Notes under the pieces: generated by a model
Seen by the model: the letters and a program-made list of their open reading frames with translations, nothing else
Databases searched by the model: none
What the model was told of the DNA's origin: nothing
Program-made: the position numbers and the translations under genes
NCBI RefSeq assembly: GCF_047511655.1
Contig: NC_133398.1
Span: 49,481,638 to 49,545,637 of the forward strand
DNA: 64,000 bases
From: Castor canadensis
Lineage: Eukaryota; Chordata; Mammalia; Rodentia; Castoridae
Direction of reading: 5' to 3'
Part shown: positions 12,685 to 23,714 of the stretch, piece by piece
Position numbering within the stretch: position 1 is the stretch's first letter
Layout: the number at the start of each line of letters is the position of its first letter

Positions 12685-12897
12685 GAAGAAGAAGAAGAAG
12701 AAGAAGAAGAAGAAGAAGAAGAAGAAGAAGAAGAAGAAGAAGAAGAAGAAGAAGAAGAAGAAGAAGAAGAAGAAGAAGAAGAAGAAGAAGAAGAAGAAGA
12801 AGAAGAAGAAGAAGAAGAAGAAGAAGAAGAAGAAGAAGAAGAAGAAGAAGAAGAAGAAGAAGAAGAAGAAGAAGAAGAAGAAGAAGAAAGAGAAGAA
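12685..12897 (+). repeat. (GAA)68 uninterrupted microsatellite
   Basis: 68 perfect GAA units occupy 12685-12888, followed by a short imperfect GA/GAA end. The tract begins where the SINE tail should be. The poly-Glu, poly-Lys, poly-Ser and poly-Leu open frames over it are artefacts of the repeat. Tracts of this type and length can form triplex DNA and are unstable. Confidence 0.98.
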
Positions 12898-13611
12898 AAT
12901 TGAAGAAAAAACAAAAGCTCCAGAATGGGAAATGTTTTCCTAATAGAAAAATAGACAAAAGAACTTTAAAATAACCTACAAAATTGGAAACTTCCACAAG
13001 CTGTCTCTTTCCTTAGAGTTTGAGTGACAAAACAGTCCAAGAAAAGGTAATAGCAGACAAAGCTAAATGCTGAGGTAACTATTTTAAGTAGTAAATCCCT
13101 TATTTGGAACATAAAAGTTCAATTTTTACTAATGTAACAAGTTTCTAATCACAAGTTGGATAAATACTAAGTTTTTATTTTTAAGACATCAGATTTAAAA
13201 GGTCTCTAATCACCTGTGTACTTGAATTCCTGTTTGGAGCTTGGTTGAAGGAGGTGTTTACTAAATTTTGATTTTCTGCCACCTGCTTTTATCTTCCAAG
13301 GTCATTTCTGCAATCCTCTATAACCCAGAATATTGTTTTATGCATTGCTTATTGAATTAAAAATCAATCAACATTTATGCATGAATTAAGAACCTCCTGT
13401 GGCTGCTCATTTCCTACATTCCTGGGAATATCTTTAGTACTGATGGTTCACTTTTGCTATAGGAGGGAAATACTGGGGAGAAATATTTCCTGCTTCTTGA
13501 GTCATCACCCAGCAAACAGTAGAACTGGAATAAGAACCAGAGCAATTCCTTAACTTCAGCCAGGCTACTGTAAAATCATGGACTTCTGAGTTAAAATCAA
13601 CACCATCTACT
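12898..13611. other. Non-coding, nothing recognised
   Basis: AT-rich DNA with no gene; the 71-codon minus frame at 13434-13649 overlaps the hAT-like repeat and has no similarity. Confidence 0.5.
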
Positions 13612-13785
13612 GCTATTATAGTTTGGCTCTTGAATGTCCCCAAAGTCACTTGTGTTAAAGGTTTGGTCCCCAGGGTGGTGCTATTGGGAAGCAGTGGAAC
13701 CTTTAGGAGGTTAGGCCTAGTAGGAGGTCCCTATGTCATTGGAGATGTGCCCTTGATGGAGGATGTGGAACCTTGACCTCTTCTT
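13612..13785 (+). mobile_element. hAT-like (URR1-type) repeat, 5' part
   Basis: 'tatagtttggctcttgaatg', then ggtttggtccccagggtggt, gctattgggaagcagtggaa, tttaggaggttaggcctagt. This is the 5' half of the same family as 23258-23714. It stops at a T run at 13785. Confidence 0.65.
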
Positions 13786-13849
13786 TTTTTTTTACACAAC
13801 TTCTGATCACAGTCATTCTCATCCATCTGAGAAGGTATTTGTGCATTGA

Positions 13850-14640
13850 ATAAATAAAATGTTTTCCTTTTTCTTGTTTTGGAAAACTTTTAATACCTAG
13901 AGTTTCTTAAGATGTTTTTTAAAGAAATAAAACACAATTATGTTCATGTACCAGATAACATTCTCAAGCTCCTTTCTCCTCCATTCCTATTCAGAAGCTG
14001 TTAACATGACTTCTTTTCTGTTGCCAGGACTGATGTTGGTACTTTTGTCACATATCTATCCATAAGCAATATACAGCATGGACTGTGTTTTAGTTTAATG
14101 TTCATTAATGGAATTATAGTATACATGGCCATTTCATGAGATTTTCTTTTTTTTTTTTTCTTTTTAGTGGTACTGGGGTTTGAACTAGTACCAAGTTCAA
14201 GGTCTCCTGCTTGGTAGGAGCAAGCAGGATGTGTCTATCCTTTGAGACACATCCCTCAGCACTTTTTGCCTTCACGGTAGCTGGAATCACAGACATGAAC
14301 CATCACTCCCAGCTTATTAGTTGAGATGAGGTTTCTTTAACTTTTTGCCCACACTGGTTTCAAACAGTGATGCTCCTGGTTTCCACCTCTGGAGTGCTGG
14401 AATTACAGGCATGAACCACCATGTGTAGCTGAGGTTTTCTTTTTGAATCCATACTTTGACTTGAGATTTATTCATGTTAATACATAAAAATCCATCTCAT
14501 TCACTTTAACTGTTGTATAGTGGTATACATTTTCTATTGAATATTTGACCAGTTTTGTTGATTCATAGTATTTATATATCCTAGGTAGGAATTCTTTGTT
14601 TCATGAGTAGTTTGTCTTTTATCTATGGTTATTTTATATT
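13850..14640 (-). mobile_element. Possible antisense ancient L1/HAL1 3' relic
   Basis: Words such as 'ttgagatttattcatgttaa' and 'aactgttgtatagtggtata' around 14460-14525 resemble the reverse strand of old L1/HAL1 3' regions. A SINE inserted at 14143-14430. Matches are weak, so this is tentative. Confidence 0.4.
14143..14430 (-). mobile_element. Antisense composite SINE
   Basis: Begins with a T run (reverse A tail), then 'agtggtactggggtttgaac' (reverse of the ID-like end), and ends with reverse B1 motifs (ggagtgctggaattacaggc, atgaaccacca). Confidence 0.85.
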
Positions 14641-14739
14641 TTATTGTTCAAAAATTTAAATTTACTATTATTCTATTCATTTATCTTTTGGGGGATATGT
14701 TTTTGGGGTCTTGGTAATAAAGTATTTGCATATCCCTTA

Positions 14740-14930
14740 GACTTGCCCTCCAGAGTAGTCAAGCTAATCTCAGTAAAATATAAATCAAGTGAGATCTCAT
14801 CTCAACAATAAGCAGGGAGCGATGGTTCATTTCTGTGATCCCAGCTACCTTAGGGGCAGAAAGGTCTGGGGGTGTGTCTCAAACGAAAGAACACTTGTCT
14901 ACCAACAGGAGGTCCTGCGTCCCTGCTCAG
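14740..14930 (+). mobile_element. Diverged composite SINE
   Basis: Contains gagatctcatctcaacaata, then gcagggagcgatggttcatt and ctgtgatcccagctacctta, followed by an ID-like 'gtgtgtctcaaacgaaag'. Order fits the composite SINE but limits are soft. Confidence 0.6.
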
Positions 14931-15345
14931 TGTCTCCCATGGCTTTCAGGACATCTTGCACATTTAAATATTTCAATTTCTCACTGTGGCCCAAGCCATG
15001 TTGATCTCTTCCATCACATTCGGCTCCAACCTCACTGTTCTTTCTGCTCTTCTTTAAACAAACTAGGCTTGTTCCTGTTTCTAGCCTGAGTACTTATAAT
15101 TCTCGTTGGCTTCCCTCAAAAGCCATCTCCTCTGAGAGGCTTTCCCTGACCATCCAAACTGAAATAGTCCTTATTCTCACTTTCCTGCTCACCATCACTC
15201 TCTATTCTCTATCTTACTTAATTTTTCTTTATAACACTTAACACCACATATTTTACATTTACTTTTTGTTTATAGTGCATAGAAGTGCATAGAAGAATGC
15301 CTAGAATCTAGAAAATGTAAATAAAATAGTTGCTGTACCAATAAA
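14930..15345 (+). repeat. LINE-2 (L2) 3' relic
   Basis: Ordered L2 3' words: cttgttcctgtttctagcct, 'aaagccatctcctctgagag', gctttccctgaccatccaaa, 'ataacacttaacaccacata', then gaatgcctagaatctag and an end 'taccaataaatgaaac'. This ancient LINE predates the placental radiation. Confidence 0.7.
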
Positions 15346-15639
15346 TGAAACTTATCCTATGATTCCACATATTCTTGAGTAATTTTCTATTATATTCCAT
15401 TAACTTGATTGTCCATACCTGACCTAATACCACACTCTCTTTGTTACTTCAAGTTTACAATCAGTCTTCATATCTCATGGGAAATTTTATTTTTTCCTTA
15501 TCAGAATTGTTGTCTAGTATTTAGTCTTCCATAATTTTGTTTTCAGATTGGTTTGTATTCCATAAAGGTTTTTTCTAGAGTTTTTGTTGGAATTGCATTG
15601 AACTGGCAAATTAATAATACATGTGCACATAAGTGGTCA

Positions 15640-15870
15640 GGGAATGCTCTAAATATCTTATTGTGTTAATTTTTTAGTTAATTCTTTAATCAAAAGAAGT
15701 AAGTATACAATTTTTAACATCTTCTCCATTTAAATGATAAAAAAAATGAAAGTCCAGAGAAGTTAGGCTACCTACTAAAAGTTACTGAGCAGATAAGTTA
15801 TAGACTGGGGCTTGAACATTGATATTCTGGCTCTGAAGCCCATGTGTCTATCTAAATTGTCTCCAAATTA
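15640..15870 (+). repeat. MIR element
   Basis: MIR order: 'taattctttaatc', 'gaaagtccagagaagttagg', ctactgagcagataagtt region, gggcttgaacattgatattc, tggctctgaagcccatg. Diverged. Confidence 0.6.
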
Positions 15871-16080
15871 CTTTGGGAAGAATAAACATCTCTATTATTT
15901 CTCCCCCTCTGTAAGTATATATTCTGTTCTGTAGAAACATTTCATAATTTTTTCATGTACATACTTTGCTAACTTTAATTCTAGTCATTTTATAGCTTTC
16001 ATCTCTGTTGTGAATCTTTTCTTCCATTCTATTATATTGTTTTAATTCACTATTGCTCACAAATAGAATTCTATTGATTG

Positions 16081-16130
<50 letters not shown>
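16081..16130 (+). repeat. (TG)n microsatellite
   Basis: About 50 bases of GT dinucleotides with single GTAT interruptions near both ends. Confidence 0.97.
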
Positions 16131-17034
16131 TGGGTTCATAATAAGCTATCTTGTTAAATTCTTTCATTAGTTATAGTACTCCCATATTATCTTAGCTTTT
16201 TTTTTTTTACCATGAAAACAGTTATTTTCCATTAAATATTCATATTTTTATTTTCATACTGTACTGCATTGCTTAGCACTTTAGTACAAATTTTAAAACA
16301 AAGAGTAAAAGTGACCAATCTTGTCTTATTTCTAGCATTAAGATTTCTTTAAAGAAATGTCATTAGGTAGGATGTTTGCCATATCAAATTAAGGGATTTC
16401 CCTTTTATGGTAGAATGGTTATCTAATCAAGGCATTTCTTTGTAATCTTTTCTGAGGTTTCAGTGTGCTCAATTACAATACATAATTCCTAGCATTCCTC
16501 ACAGCTATGCTATGTCATATGACTCTCTCCTGTACACTGAGACATGAGCAAAATTCTGCTGAAGATTTCTGGGATACTTTTCTTTTCCTAATACAAGTAC
16601 CAGCCAGTCATGTGTCAGAGCCTGCCCATTTGCCAGGAGAGCCTGCATTGTACATTTCTACCCACTCTCATTGAGTGATGTCGGTTTGAAATCAGTCATG
16701 GTTCAAATTTTTATACCAGGTAAACAAGCAAATTCTATGATTGGAGCTGTTTTGCCCCTACAAGATGTTGTTAAATATTTGCCAGTGCACGAGTGACACC
16801 ACACCCTTCTCCTTGATGTGTTCTCTCTCTTGCTACCAAGAACACAGACATCATGGCTAAAACCATGATAGATATATTGCAATCATAAGGGAGCCAATGA
16901 AACACAGGGTGCTAATTCCTAATATGCAGAACAAATGACAGCTTTATTTACTCTAATGTGAGGCATATCAGATAGGGCCTGAGTGTCAATTTGGCATTGA
17001 GGCCATCCAAGTTTCAAGATGGACTCCTACCTTC
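16131..17034. other. Non-coding, unassigned old repeat possible
   Basis: No gene. The stretch at about 16740-16900 (catgataga, 'catcatggctaaaaccatga') looks like mobile-element debris with a small inverted repeat, but I cannot place it. Confidence 0.4.
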
Positions 17035-17195
17035 TCGACTTACTTACAAATGAACTTAAACAAGTTCCTTAACTCTGTGCCTCAAAGTCACATCTATAAA
17101 ATAAGGAAAAGTATATCCATATATATATGTATACATATATATGCACACACAAAGCAAAGATAGGCACATGGTAGCCATTCAATAACTATAAAGTC
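17035..17195 (-). repeat. MIR element (antisense) with TA/CA insertion
   Basis: Reverse MIR words: 'caagttccttaactctgtgc', 'cacatctataaaataagg', then 'agataggcacatggtagcca'. A TATATG/CACA stretch at 17114-17151 lies within it. Confidence 0.6.
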
Positions 17196-18636
17196 ATAGT
17201 TTAGTAAATATTAAAATTCCTATTTCTTGTAAATGACCATATTCATGCTCCTATCCCTAGTTATCTAAAAGGTTTATTATAAATTAGCATTGAAATTTAT
17301 CAAATTTTCCTTACACCCGGAGATGACATTTTTCTTAATTTTTTTAATGTGGAAAATTATATTTATAAACTAAATGATTTCAAGTTCTTTGTATATTCCT
17401 GAGATATGTTGTTAACATGTTTAACTTTTAGAAACTAGATAACTTTGATTTCTTAATTTCCATTGATGAAAGAATTATACATAAAATTTTTTTCATCACT
17501 TAACATGTTTTATTATCAAAACATACCTCAGGTACTAAGTTTAATAGGTGTTCTTTCTTGTTCTATGTTCTAAAGGAGTTTATATAAGTTAAAAATTATC
17601 TGATCCTTGGACGTTAGGTTACTCTTGCCAGAAACTCTGTGGATCTTTTGTTTTCACAGGTCTAGAAGCCAAGATTTTTTAAGCTACATATTTCATTTCA
17701 CTAATGGTGGTTTATCAGTTCCACCAATTTTTAAGTAATTTCTACAGGTGTTCATAATTAATACAAAACTTCAAAAAAGTAGAATTCATATTTCTTTTCT
17801 GACGAATTTTTTGTTCTGTCTCCTATATCACTTACAATATTCATTTATGCATTCTCTCTTTTTCTAGTGGGTCTTTCTGAAGAGATTTGTGTATTTATTA
17901 ATCCTTTCACAGAATAGGTTTTCTAATGAAACCCCCTAGTGTCCAGAAAGATGGCCTATACAATAGTTGATCGTTGAAATTTTTCAGGCTACATGAGTAC
18001 CATAAAAATGAAGAAAATTTATAGTCTTATCATCTCAGTAAACAGGAATTCCATTCAAACTAGTTTTTGTTCAAAACTTTGGAAGCATCTTCTATGCCTT
18101 TCTTTCTCTTATACCTGATTTCAAATCCACAAGCAAATCCTATCAATTTTACTTTAAAAATGTATCTGCAGTCTGACTGCTACCTTAAATCTCTATGCGC
18201 AGAGATATCCAGCAGGCCTTAGCTGTGCTCACCTCCATTCTATAACAAGATTATGTTTTTCACTGCTGATATTGCTGACCAAGAGCAGTGCACTTCCACC
18301 AGCAGGTGCTTGACTGAGGACTCACAGAAGTAGTAGCTGCATAGGGGGAAATTCTTTCTACGGATGCCTCCATCAGTGCCCCTTCCCTGCCAACTCATGA
18401 GATCATCTGCAAAGGCATTTGGAGGCTAGAATCCTGAAGTGAATTTATTATGCATTAACTACTCACTCACTTAATAACATCCGTTAGGACATTACAAAAG
18501 ATAGCACTGCCATGGAGATGAATTCACTAACATCCTTGATGCCTATGTTGTGACTCATTTTTATACACACTGTGGATATCTATGAGACTTGCTGCCAACA
18601 TATGGGGTCCCAGAATTTAAAAGAGATGATGAAATC
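17196..18636. other. AT-rich non-coding, nothing recognised
   Basis: No gene or named repeat. Short chance frames only. Confidence 0.5.
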
Positions 18637-18650
18637 AAGAAGTGAAATCC
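18637..18650 (+). repeat. 5' target-site duplication of L1 copy A
   Basis: aagaagtgaaatcc, identical to 22794-22807 on the far side of the L1. Length of 14 bp is normal for L1 insertion. Confidence 0.95.
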
Positions 18651-20113
18651 GAGGATTCCAAGATGGCAGCTAGAAGGAGGAAGCAGAAAGTGAGCCTCCT
18701 ATAGTGAAATCTTGGAGAGATGCCCGAGACACACTTTGCAGGCATAATCACTGAGAAAAGGCATAACTTTGACCCCTCCACACCTCCTGCCGGCGCAGAG
18801 AATCTCCACTTCACGTTAAACAGAGAAACAAAGAGGGCCCCCGGGCCGCCAGTCACCGGTGCCCACACGGCTTGGGAAGACGCGGACCAGGTGAGCTTCG
18901 TGGTACTGCGGTACTCCCACAGACAAGCCTGGGCCAGAGCAGCATAGCCCCCTGGACAGACTGACCTCCACCTGGGGAAAAAAGAGAATCTGAGTAATAA
19001 GCAATAAGAACAACTAAGACACGCAGGAAAGAGGGGGGGCGCACTGAGCACCGAAGATTGGGGGAAGAGAATCCCTCCTGGGACTGTAAATAAAAAAGCC
19101 AGGCGGGCGGCCAGAGAGCTCTGGTGGGAGCAGGGGCACACGCCCAGCAACCAGGAGCGGGAAAGCTGGTGAGAGTGGCGGAAGGAGGAAAACTCCACAG
19201 GAGAGGAGGGAAGACCCACTTCCCACATGAACTGTAAATAAACACACAGGCTTGAAAACGCAGGTGCAGTGCCACCATTCCCAGTGCTGGGAAAGGGGAA
19301 AGTTTGTAGCAGAGGCTCACTCACAGGAGAAATCTGAGCAAATAAAGCCTGGGGGCCAGGTGAGTGCTAAGCTCACCCCAGAGATCTGCATAAATAATGC
19401 CTCCAACAACAGCAGGCTGACAGCAGCAGGCAGGCAAGCCACAGTTGCAGAAACCATTCTCAGAACTGTCTCCAGACTCTTTTTTTTTCTTTGTCTCCCT
19501 CCCTTTGATGAGAGAACAACCTGCAAGCTGAAAAACTTACTGAAACTGCATTGCATTTGAACTTGGGACACTTGGTGGGTTTTTTTTTTGTGCATGTGTG
19601 TGTAGCTTTGTTCTTCTTTATGCGTCCCCTTTGATGAGACAACTACAGAACAACATCTGAGGCACCATCTCCAGGATTGGAGATTGAGACTTCACTGCAT
19701 TTGAACTTGGAGGTTTTTTGGTTTTTTGGGTTTTTTTTAATTTTCTATTTTTTCATTTTATTTTAATACATATTTATAAATAGATTTTTCTTTCATTTAC
19801 TTATTTTTTATTTTTATTCTTACCTTTATTTTTTTATTTTTGATTTTCAATCCTCTCTCTCTCTCTCTAATGTCTGTTCAGCTTACTGTCGATTAGTACA
19901 CTAAAGCTCCCTGTTTATACCTTTGAAATCTTCTTGTCTGACACCTTGTTCTGTTTTCTCCCTCCAGTCTGTATATTTGTTTTTCCCATTTCTTTAACTT
20001 CTTGCTTTCCATCTCAGCTCACCCTTCCATTCTAAATATTACCATTGTTATTATTAAAAGCTAGAAAATACTTAATTGCACACAGTACAGGGACAGTAAC
20101 AACACCAAAGACA
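18651..20113 (+). promoter_or_regulatory. L1 copy A 5' UTR (internal promoter)
   Basis: About 1.46 kb from the element start to the ORF1 ATG. The first 700 bases are GC-rich with many CpGs; then comes a T-rich part with TC and TTTTA runs (about 19700-19870). The ccaagatggcagc near the start is a YY1-like site, as in human L1. One copy of a 129-bp unit (about 19142-19240) is present where copy B has two. On the minus strand this region is open over long frames (see findings). Confidence 0.85.
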
Positions 20114-20876
20114 ATGACAGGAAGACAGAAAAAACAGGGAAACCAGTTTTCTCACAGCAAAAAATTAGTACAGGAACCAGAGGGGAATGAAGAAAACAGA
20201 TACTCAGATCCAGACTGCAACAAAATGAAGATAAACTATGCCAAAGGATCCAATGAAGCCCACAAGAATAATTTAAAAGAAGACATACTACAGGTACTCA
20301 ATGAGAATTTTATAGAGAGATACTGGATAGGGTCAACCAAAATGTACAGGAGACACTCAAGAAATTCCAAGACAACAAAAATAGAGAATTTGAAAAAACA
20401 AAAGAAGAAATAAAGGAAACCATAGAAGCACTGTATAAACATCAAAGTGAAAGAGAGAACACGATGAATAATCAGATAAATGAACTCAGGACAAAAATAG
20501 ACAACATTAAAGAGGAAAACAGCCAGGATATGGAAAACCTCAGAAAAAAGAACGAAACAGAACTGCAAAACAAAACGGAAGGCCAATCCAGCAGAATAAA
20601 ACAAACAGAAGACAGAATCTCGGAACTTGAAGATGAAATGGTAATTAAAGGAAAAACCGAAGAACTATTAATTAAACAACTCAAGACCTGTGAAAAGAAA
20701 ATGCAAGAACTCACCGACTCCATCAAAAGACAAAACTTGAGAATCATGGGCATCGAAGAAAAAGAGGTGCAAGCAAAGGGAATGCGTAATATATTTAACA
20801 AAATAATAATGGAAAATTTCCCAAATCTAGAGAAAGATATACCCATACAGATGCAAGAGGCCTCCAGGACATGAAA
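20114..20876 (+). pseudogene. L1 copy A ORF1 (broken)
   Basis: The ATG at 20114 starts an RNA-binding chaperone frame (MTGRQKKQGNQF). Relative to copy B one base is missing near 20317, shifting the frame. The coiled-coil part continues in the other frame from about 20320 to TGA at 20872-20874, where copy B has CGA. The C-terminal RNA-binding domain is lost with the internal deletion just downstream. No functional product is expected. Confidence 0.85.
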
Positions 20877-20912
20877 CTGACCAGATCAAAATAGAACTAC
20901 CCCATGACATAT

Positions 20913-22267
20913 CATACATGTTTAATGCAATTCCCATCAAAATTCCAATGACATTAATTAAAGAGATTGAAAAATCTACTGTTAAATTTATGTGGAAACA
21001 CAGGAAGCCACGAATATCCAATGCAATACTCAGTCAAAAGAAGAATGCTAGAGGTATCACGATATCTGACTTCAAACTATATTACAAAGCAGTAGCAATA
21101 AAAACAGCATGGTACTGGCACAAAAACAGACATGAAGACCAGTGGAACAGAATAGAGGACCCAGATATGAAGCCACACAACTATAACCAACTTGTCTTTG
21201 ACAAAGGAGCTAAAAATATACGATGGAGAAATAGCAGCCTCTTCAACAAAAACTGCTGGGAAAACTGGTTAGCAGTCTGCAAAAAACTGAAACTAGATCC
21301 ATGTATATCACCCTATACCAAGATTAACTCAAAATGGATCAAGGATCTTAATATCAGACCACAAACTCTAAAGTTGATATAGGAAAGAGTAGGAAATACT
21401 CTGGAATTAATAGGTATAGGTAAGAACTTTCTCAATGAAACCCCAGCAGCACAGCAACTAAGAAATAGCATAGATAAATGGGACCTCATAAAACTAAAAA
21501 GCTTCTGTTTATCAAAAGAAATGGTCTCTAAACTGAAGAGAACACCCACAGAGTGGGAGAAAATATTTGCCAGCTATACATCAGACAAAGGACTGATAAT
21601 CAGAATATATAAGGAACTTAAAAAACTAAATTCTCCCAAAACTAATGAACCAATAAAGAAATGGGCAAGTGAACTAAACAGAACTTTCTCAAAAGAAGAA
21701 ATTCAAATGGCCAAAAAATGCATGAAAAAATGCTCACCATCTCTAGCAATAAAGGAAATACAAATTAAAACCACGCTAAGATTCCACCTCACCCCTGTTA
21801 GACTAGCCATCATCAGAAACACCACCTGTTGGCGAGGATGTGGGGAAAAAGGAACCCTCTTACACTGTTGGTGGGAGTGTAAACTAGTACAACCACTCTG
21901 GAAAAAAATTTGGAGGCTACTTAAAATGCTAGACATTGATCTACCATTTGATTCAGCAATACCACTCTTGGGGATATACACAAAAGAATGTGACACAGGT
22001 TACTCCAGAGGCACCTGCACACCCATGTTTATTGCGGCACTATTCACAATAGCCAAGTTATGGAAACAGCCAAGATGCCCCACCACTGACGAATGGATTA
22101 AGAAAATGTGGTATCTATACACAATGGAATTTTATGCAGCCATGAAGAAGAACGAAATGTTATCATTCGCTGGTAAATGGATGGAATTGGAGAACATCAT
22201 TCTGAGTGAGGTTAGCCTGGCCCAAAAGACCAAAAATCGTATGTTCTCCCTCATATGTGGACATTAG
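20913..22267 (+). pseudogene. L1 copy A ORF2, 3' third only (broken)
   Basis: Starts abruptly at the sequence equal to copy B 62848 (catgtttaatgc) and runs to TAG at 22265-22267. It encodes the end of the reverse transcriptase thumb region and the C-terminal Cys-rich segment (C-G-E-K-G-T then H-C-W-W-E-C near 21838-21890). A TAG at 21380-21382 interrupts it, where copy B reads CAAG, and the frame changes again before 21521. Endonuclease and FADD motif are absent. Confidence 0.85.
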
Positions 22268-22793
22268 ATCAAGGGCAAACACAGCAATGGGATTGGACTT
22301 TGAGCACATGATAAAAGCTTTAGCACACAAGGGAGGGGTGAGGATAGGTAAGACACCTAAAAAATTAGCTAGCATTTGTTGCCCTTAATGCAGAGAAACT
22401 AAAGCAGATACCTTAAAAGCAAGTGAGGCCAATAGGAAAAGGGGACCAGGAACTAGAGAAAAGGTTAGATCAAAAAGAATTAACCTAGAAGGTAACACCC
22501 ACACACAGGAAATCAATGTGAGTCAATGCCCTGTATAGCTATCCTTATCTCAACCAACAAAAACCCTTGTTCCTTCTTATTATTGCTTATACTCTCTCTA
22601 CAATAAAATTAGAAATAAGGGCAAAATAGTTTCTGCTGGGTATTGAGGGGATGGGGGGAGAAGGAGGGGGCGGAGTGGGTGGTAAGGGAGGGGGTAGGGG
22701 CAGGGGGGAGAAATGACCCAAGCCTTGTATGCACATATGAATAATAAAAGAAAAATAAATAAATAAATGATTGGAAGCAACAACAACAAAAAA
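22268..22793 (+). other. L1 copy A 3' UTR with G-rich tract
   Basis: About 525 bases. G-runs of 4 to 6 at 22646-22711 form a strong quadruplex candidate, as is known for L1 3' UTRs. The element ends with aataataaaag and a mixed A-rich tail (AAAT and CAA units). Confidence 0.85.
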
Positions 22794-22807
22794 AAGAAGT
22801 GAAATCC
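22794..22807 (+). repeat. 3' target-site duplication of L1 copy A
   Basis: aagaagtgaaatcc follows the A-rich L1 tail and equals 18637-18650, fixing both ends of the element. Confidence 0.95.
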
Positions 22808-23257
22808 AAGTGGTGGCACTTAAACAGCAAATAGAAGATGGACATGAATTCTACTTGAGCTGAAGCAGTAAGTAGAATGATTTGACTATAGAGATGTTTA
22901 GTATTGGCCAAATGAGTCACTGTATATATAGGGTTAAAAGAGATGGACAATTTGCTAGAGTCATGCTTGATTTACATAAATGGAAAAGCAATAGGTGTAA
23001 TGTAACTATGTCTGTTTTGAATTAACAAAATAGAATGTTGTGGTCACTCAACAGATCTCTAGACTTGGAGCTGTTTATAGACCTCTTACAGAAAGGGAAC
23101 ATGGATCCCCTCAAGTAGAAACCCTGCTATACTTTCAGTGATTTATACTTTAAATATTCCTCCTAGGTTTTTCTGAGAAGATCTAAACCAATTTATCAGG
23201 TGACAATACATTGGGAAAATGGGGGAATCATTTTTTAGTGTTCCCTAGATAATAGCT
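22808..23257. other. Non-coding, nothing recognised
   Basis: Unique-looking AT-rich DNA between the L1 and the hAT-like repeat. Confidence 0.5.
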
Positions 23258-23714
23258 ATTATAGTTTGAATATAAAATGTTCCCCCACAGGATCATGTAC
23301 TGAGGGTTTAGTTGCCAGATGAGGGACTTTTGGAAAGTGATTGGATCCTAAGATCTCGAACCTAATCAATGGAATAGTCTTTTGATAGACTCATAATATG
23401 ATGGCATTATTGGGACATAGTAAAGCGTAGGAGCTGGGGTCTGGTTGGAGAAAGTAGGTCGCTGGGTGGGGAGGCTATCTTGGAAGGCTATCTTGTTTAG
23501 GCTGTTCCTATCAGTCCCTGTCTCTGCCTCATGCTCTCCATGAGGTGAGCAACTCTGCACTATTATATGCTCCTCACCAGGAGCTTTACCTTATCACACT
23601 GAGTCCAGAAGCAATGGAGTAAAGTGACCATGGACTGAAACTGTCAGCCAACATAAATCCTTCCTCCCTCATTTATGTCAGGTATTCTGTCATAGCAGAA
23701 AATTGACTGACAGT
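23258..23714 (+). mobile_element. hAT-like (URR1-type) repeat, near full length
   Basis: Begins 'tatagtttgaatataaaatg' then tcccccacaggatcatgtac. The middle has ctctgcctcatgctctccat and gaggtgagcaactctgcac. The end has 'agtgaccatggactgaaac', 'aacataaatccttcctccct' and 'aaaattgactgacagtgac'. About 455 bases, the longest copy in the window. No transposase frame, so non-autonomous. Confidence 0.65.

Larger units (their letters stand above)
18651..22793 (+). mobile_element. Young LINE-1 (copy A), internally deleted, with target-site duplication
   Basis: The insertion is bounded by a 14-bp direct repeat aagaagtgaaatcc at 18637-18650 and 22794-22807. It contains a full 5' UTR (starting just before ccaagatggc, a YY1-type site as at L1 5' ends), ORF1 (20114-20876 region), a jump directly into late ORF2 at about 20913, the ORF2 end at 22267, and a G-rich 3' UTR with an aataataaaag signal and A-rich tail. 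Against copy B (57505-64000) about 2.9 kb is missing, equal to 59953-62847 of B. It cannot move by itself: ORF1 is frameshifted and the endonuclease and most of the reverse transcriptase are gone. Confidence 0.95.

Noticed and set aside
12559-12997. Open frames encoding poly-Glu, poly-Lys, poly-Ser and poly-Leu
   Set aside because: All arise from the (GAA)68 tract read in different frames; no gene context.
20905-20925. L1 copy A deletion as a spliced retroelement
   Set aside because: Copy B has no GT at the left edge nor AG at the right edge of the missing segment.
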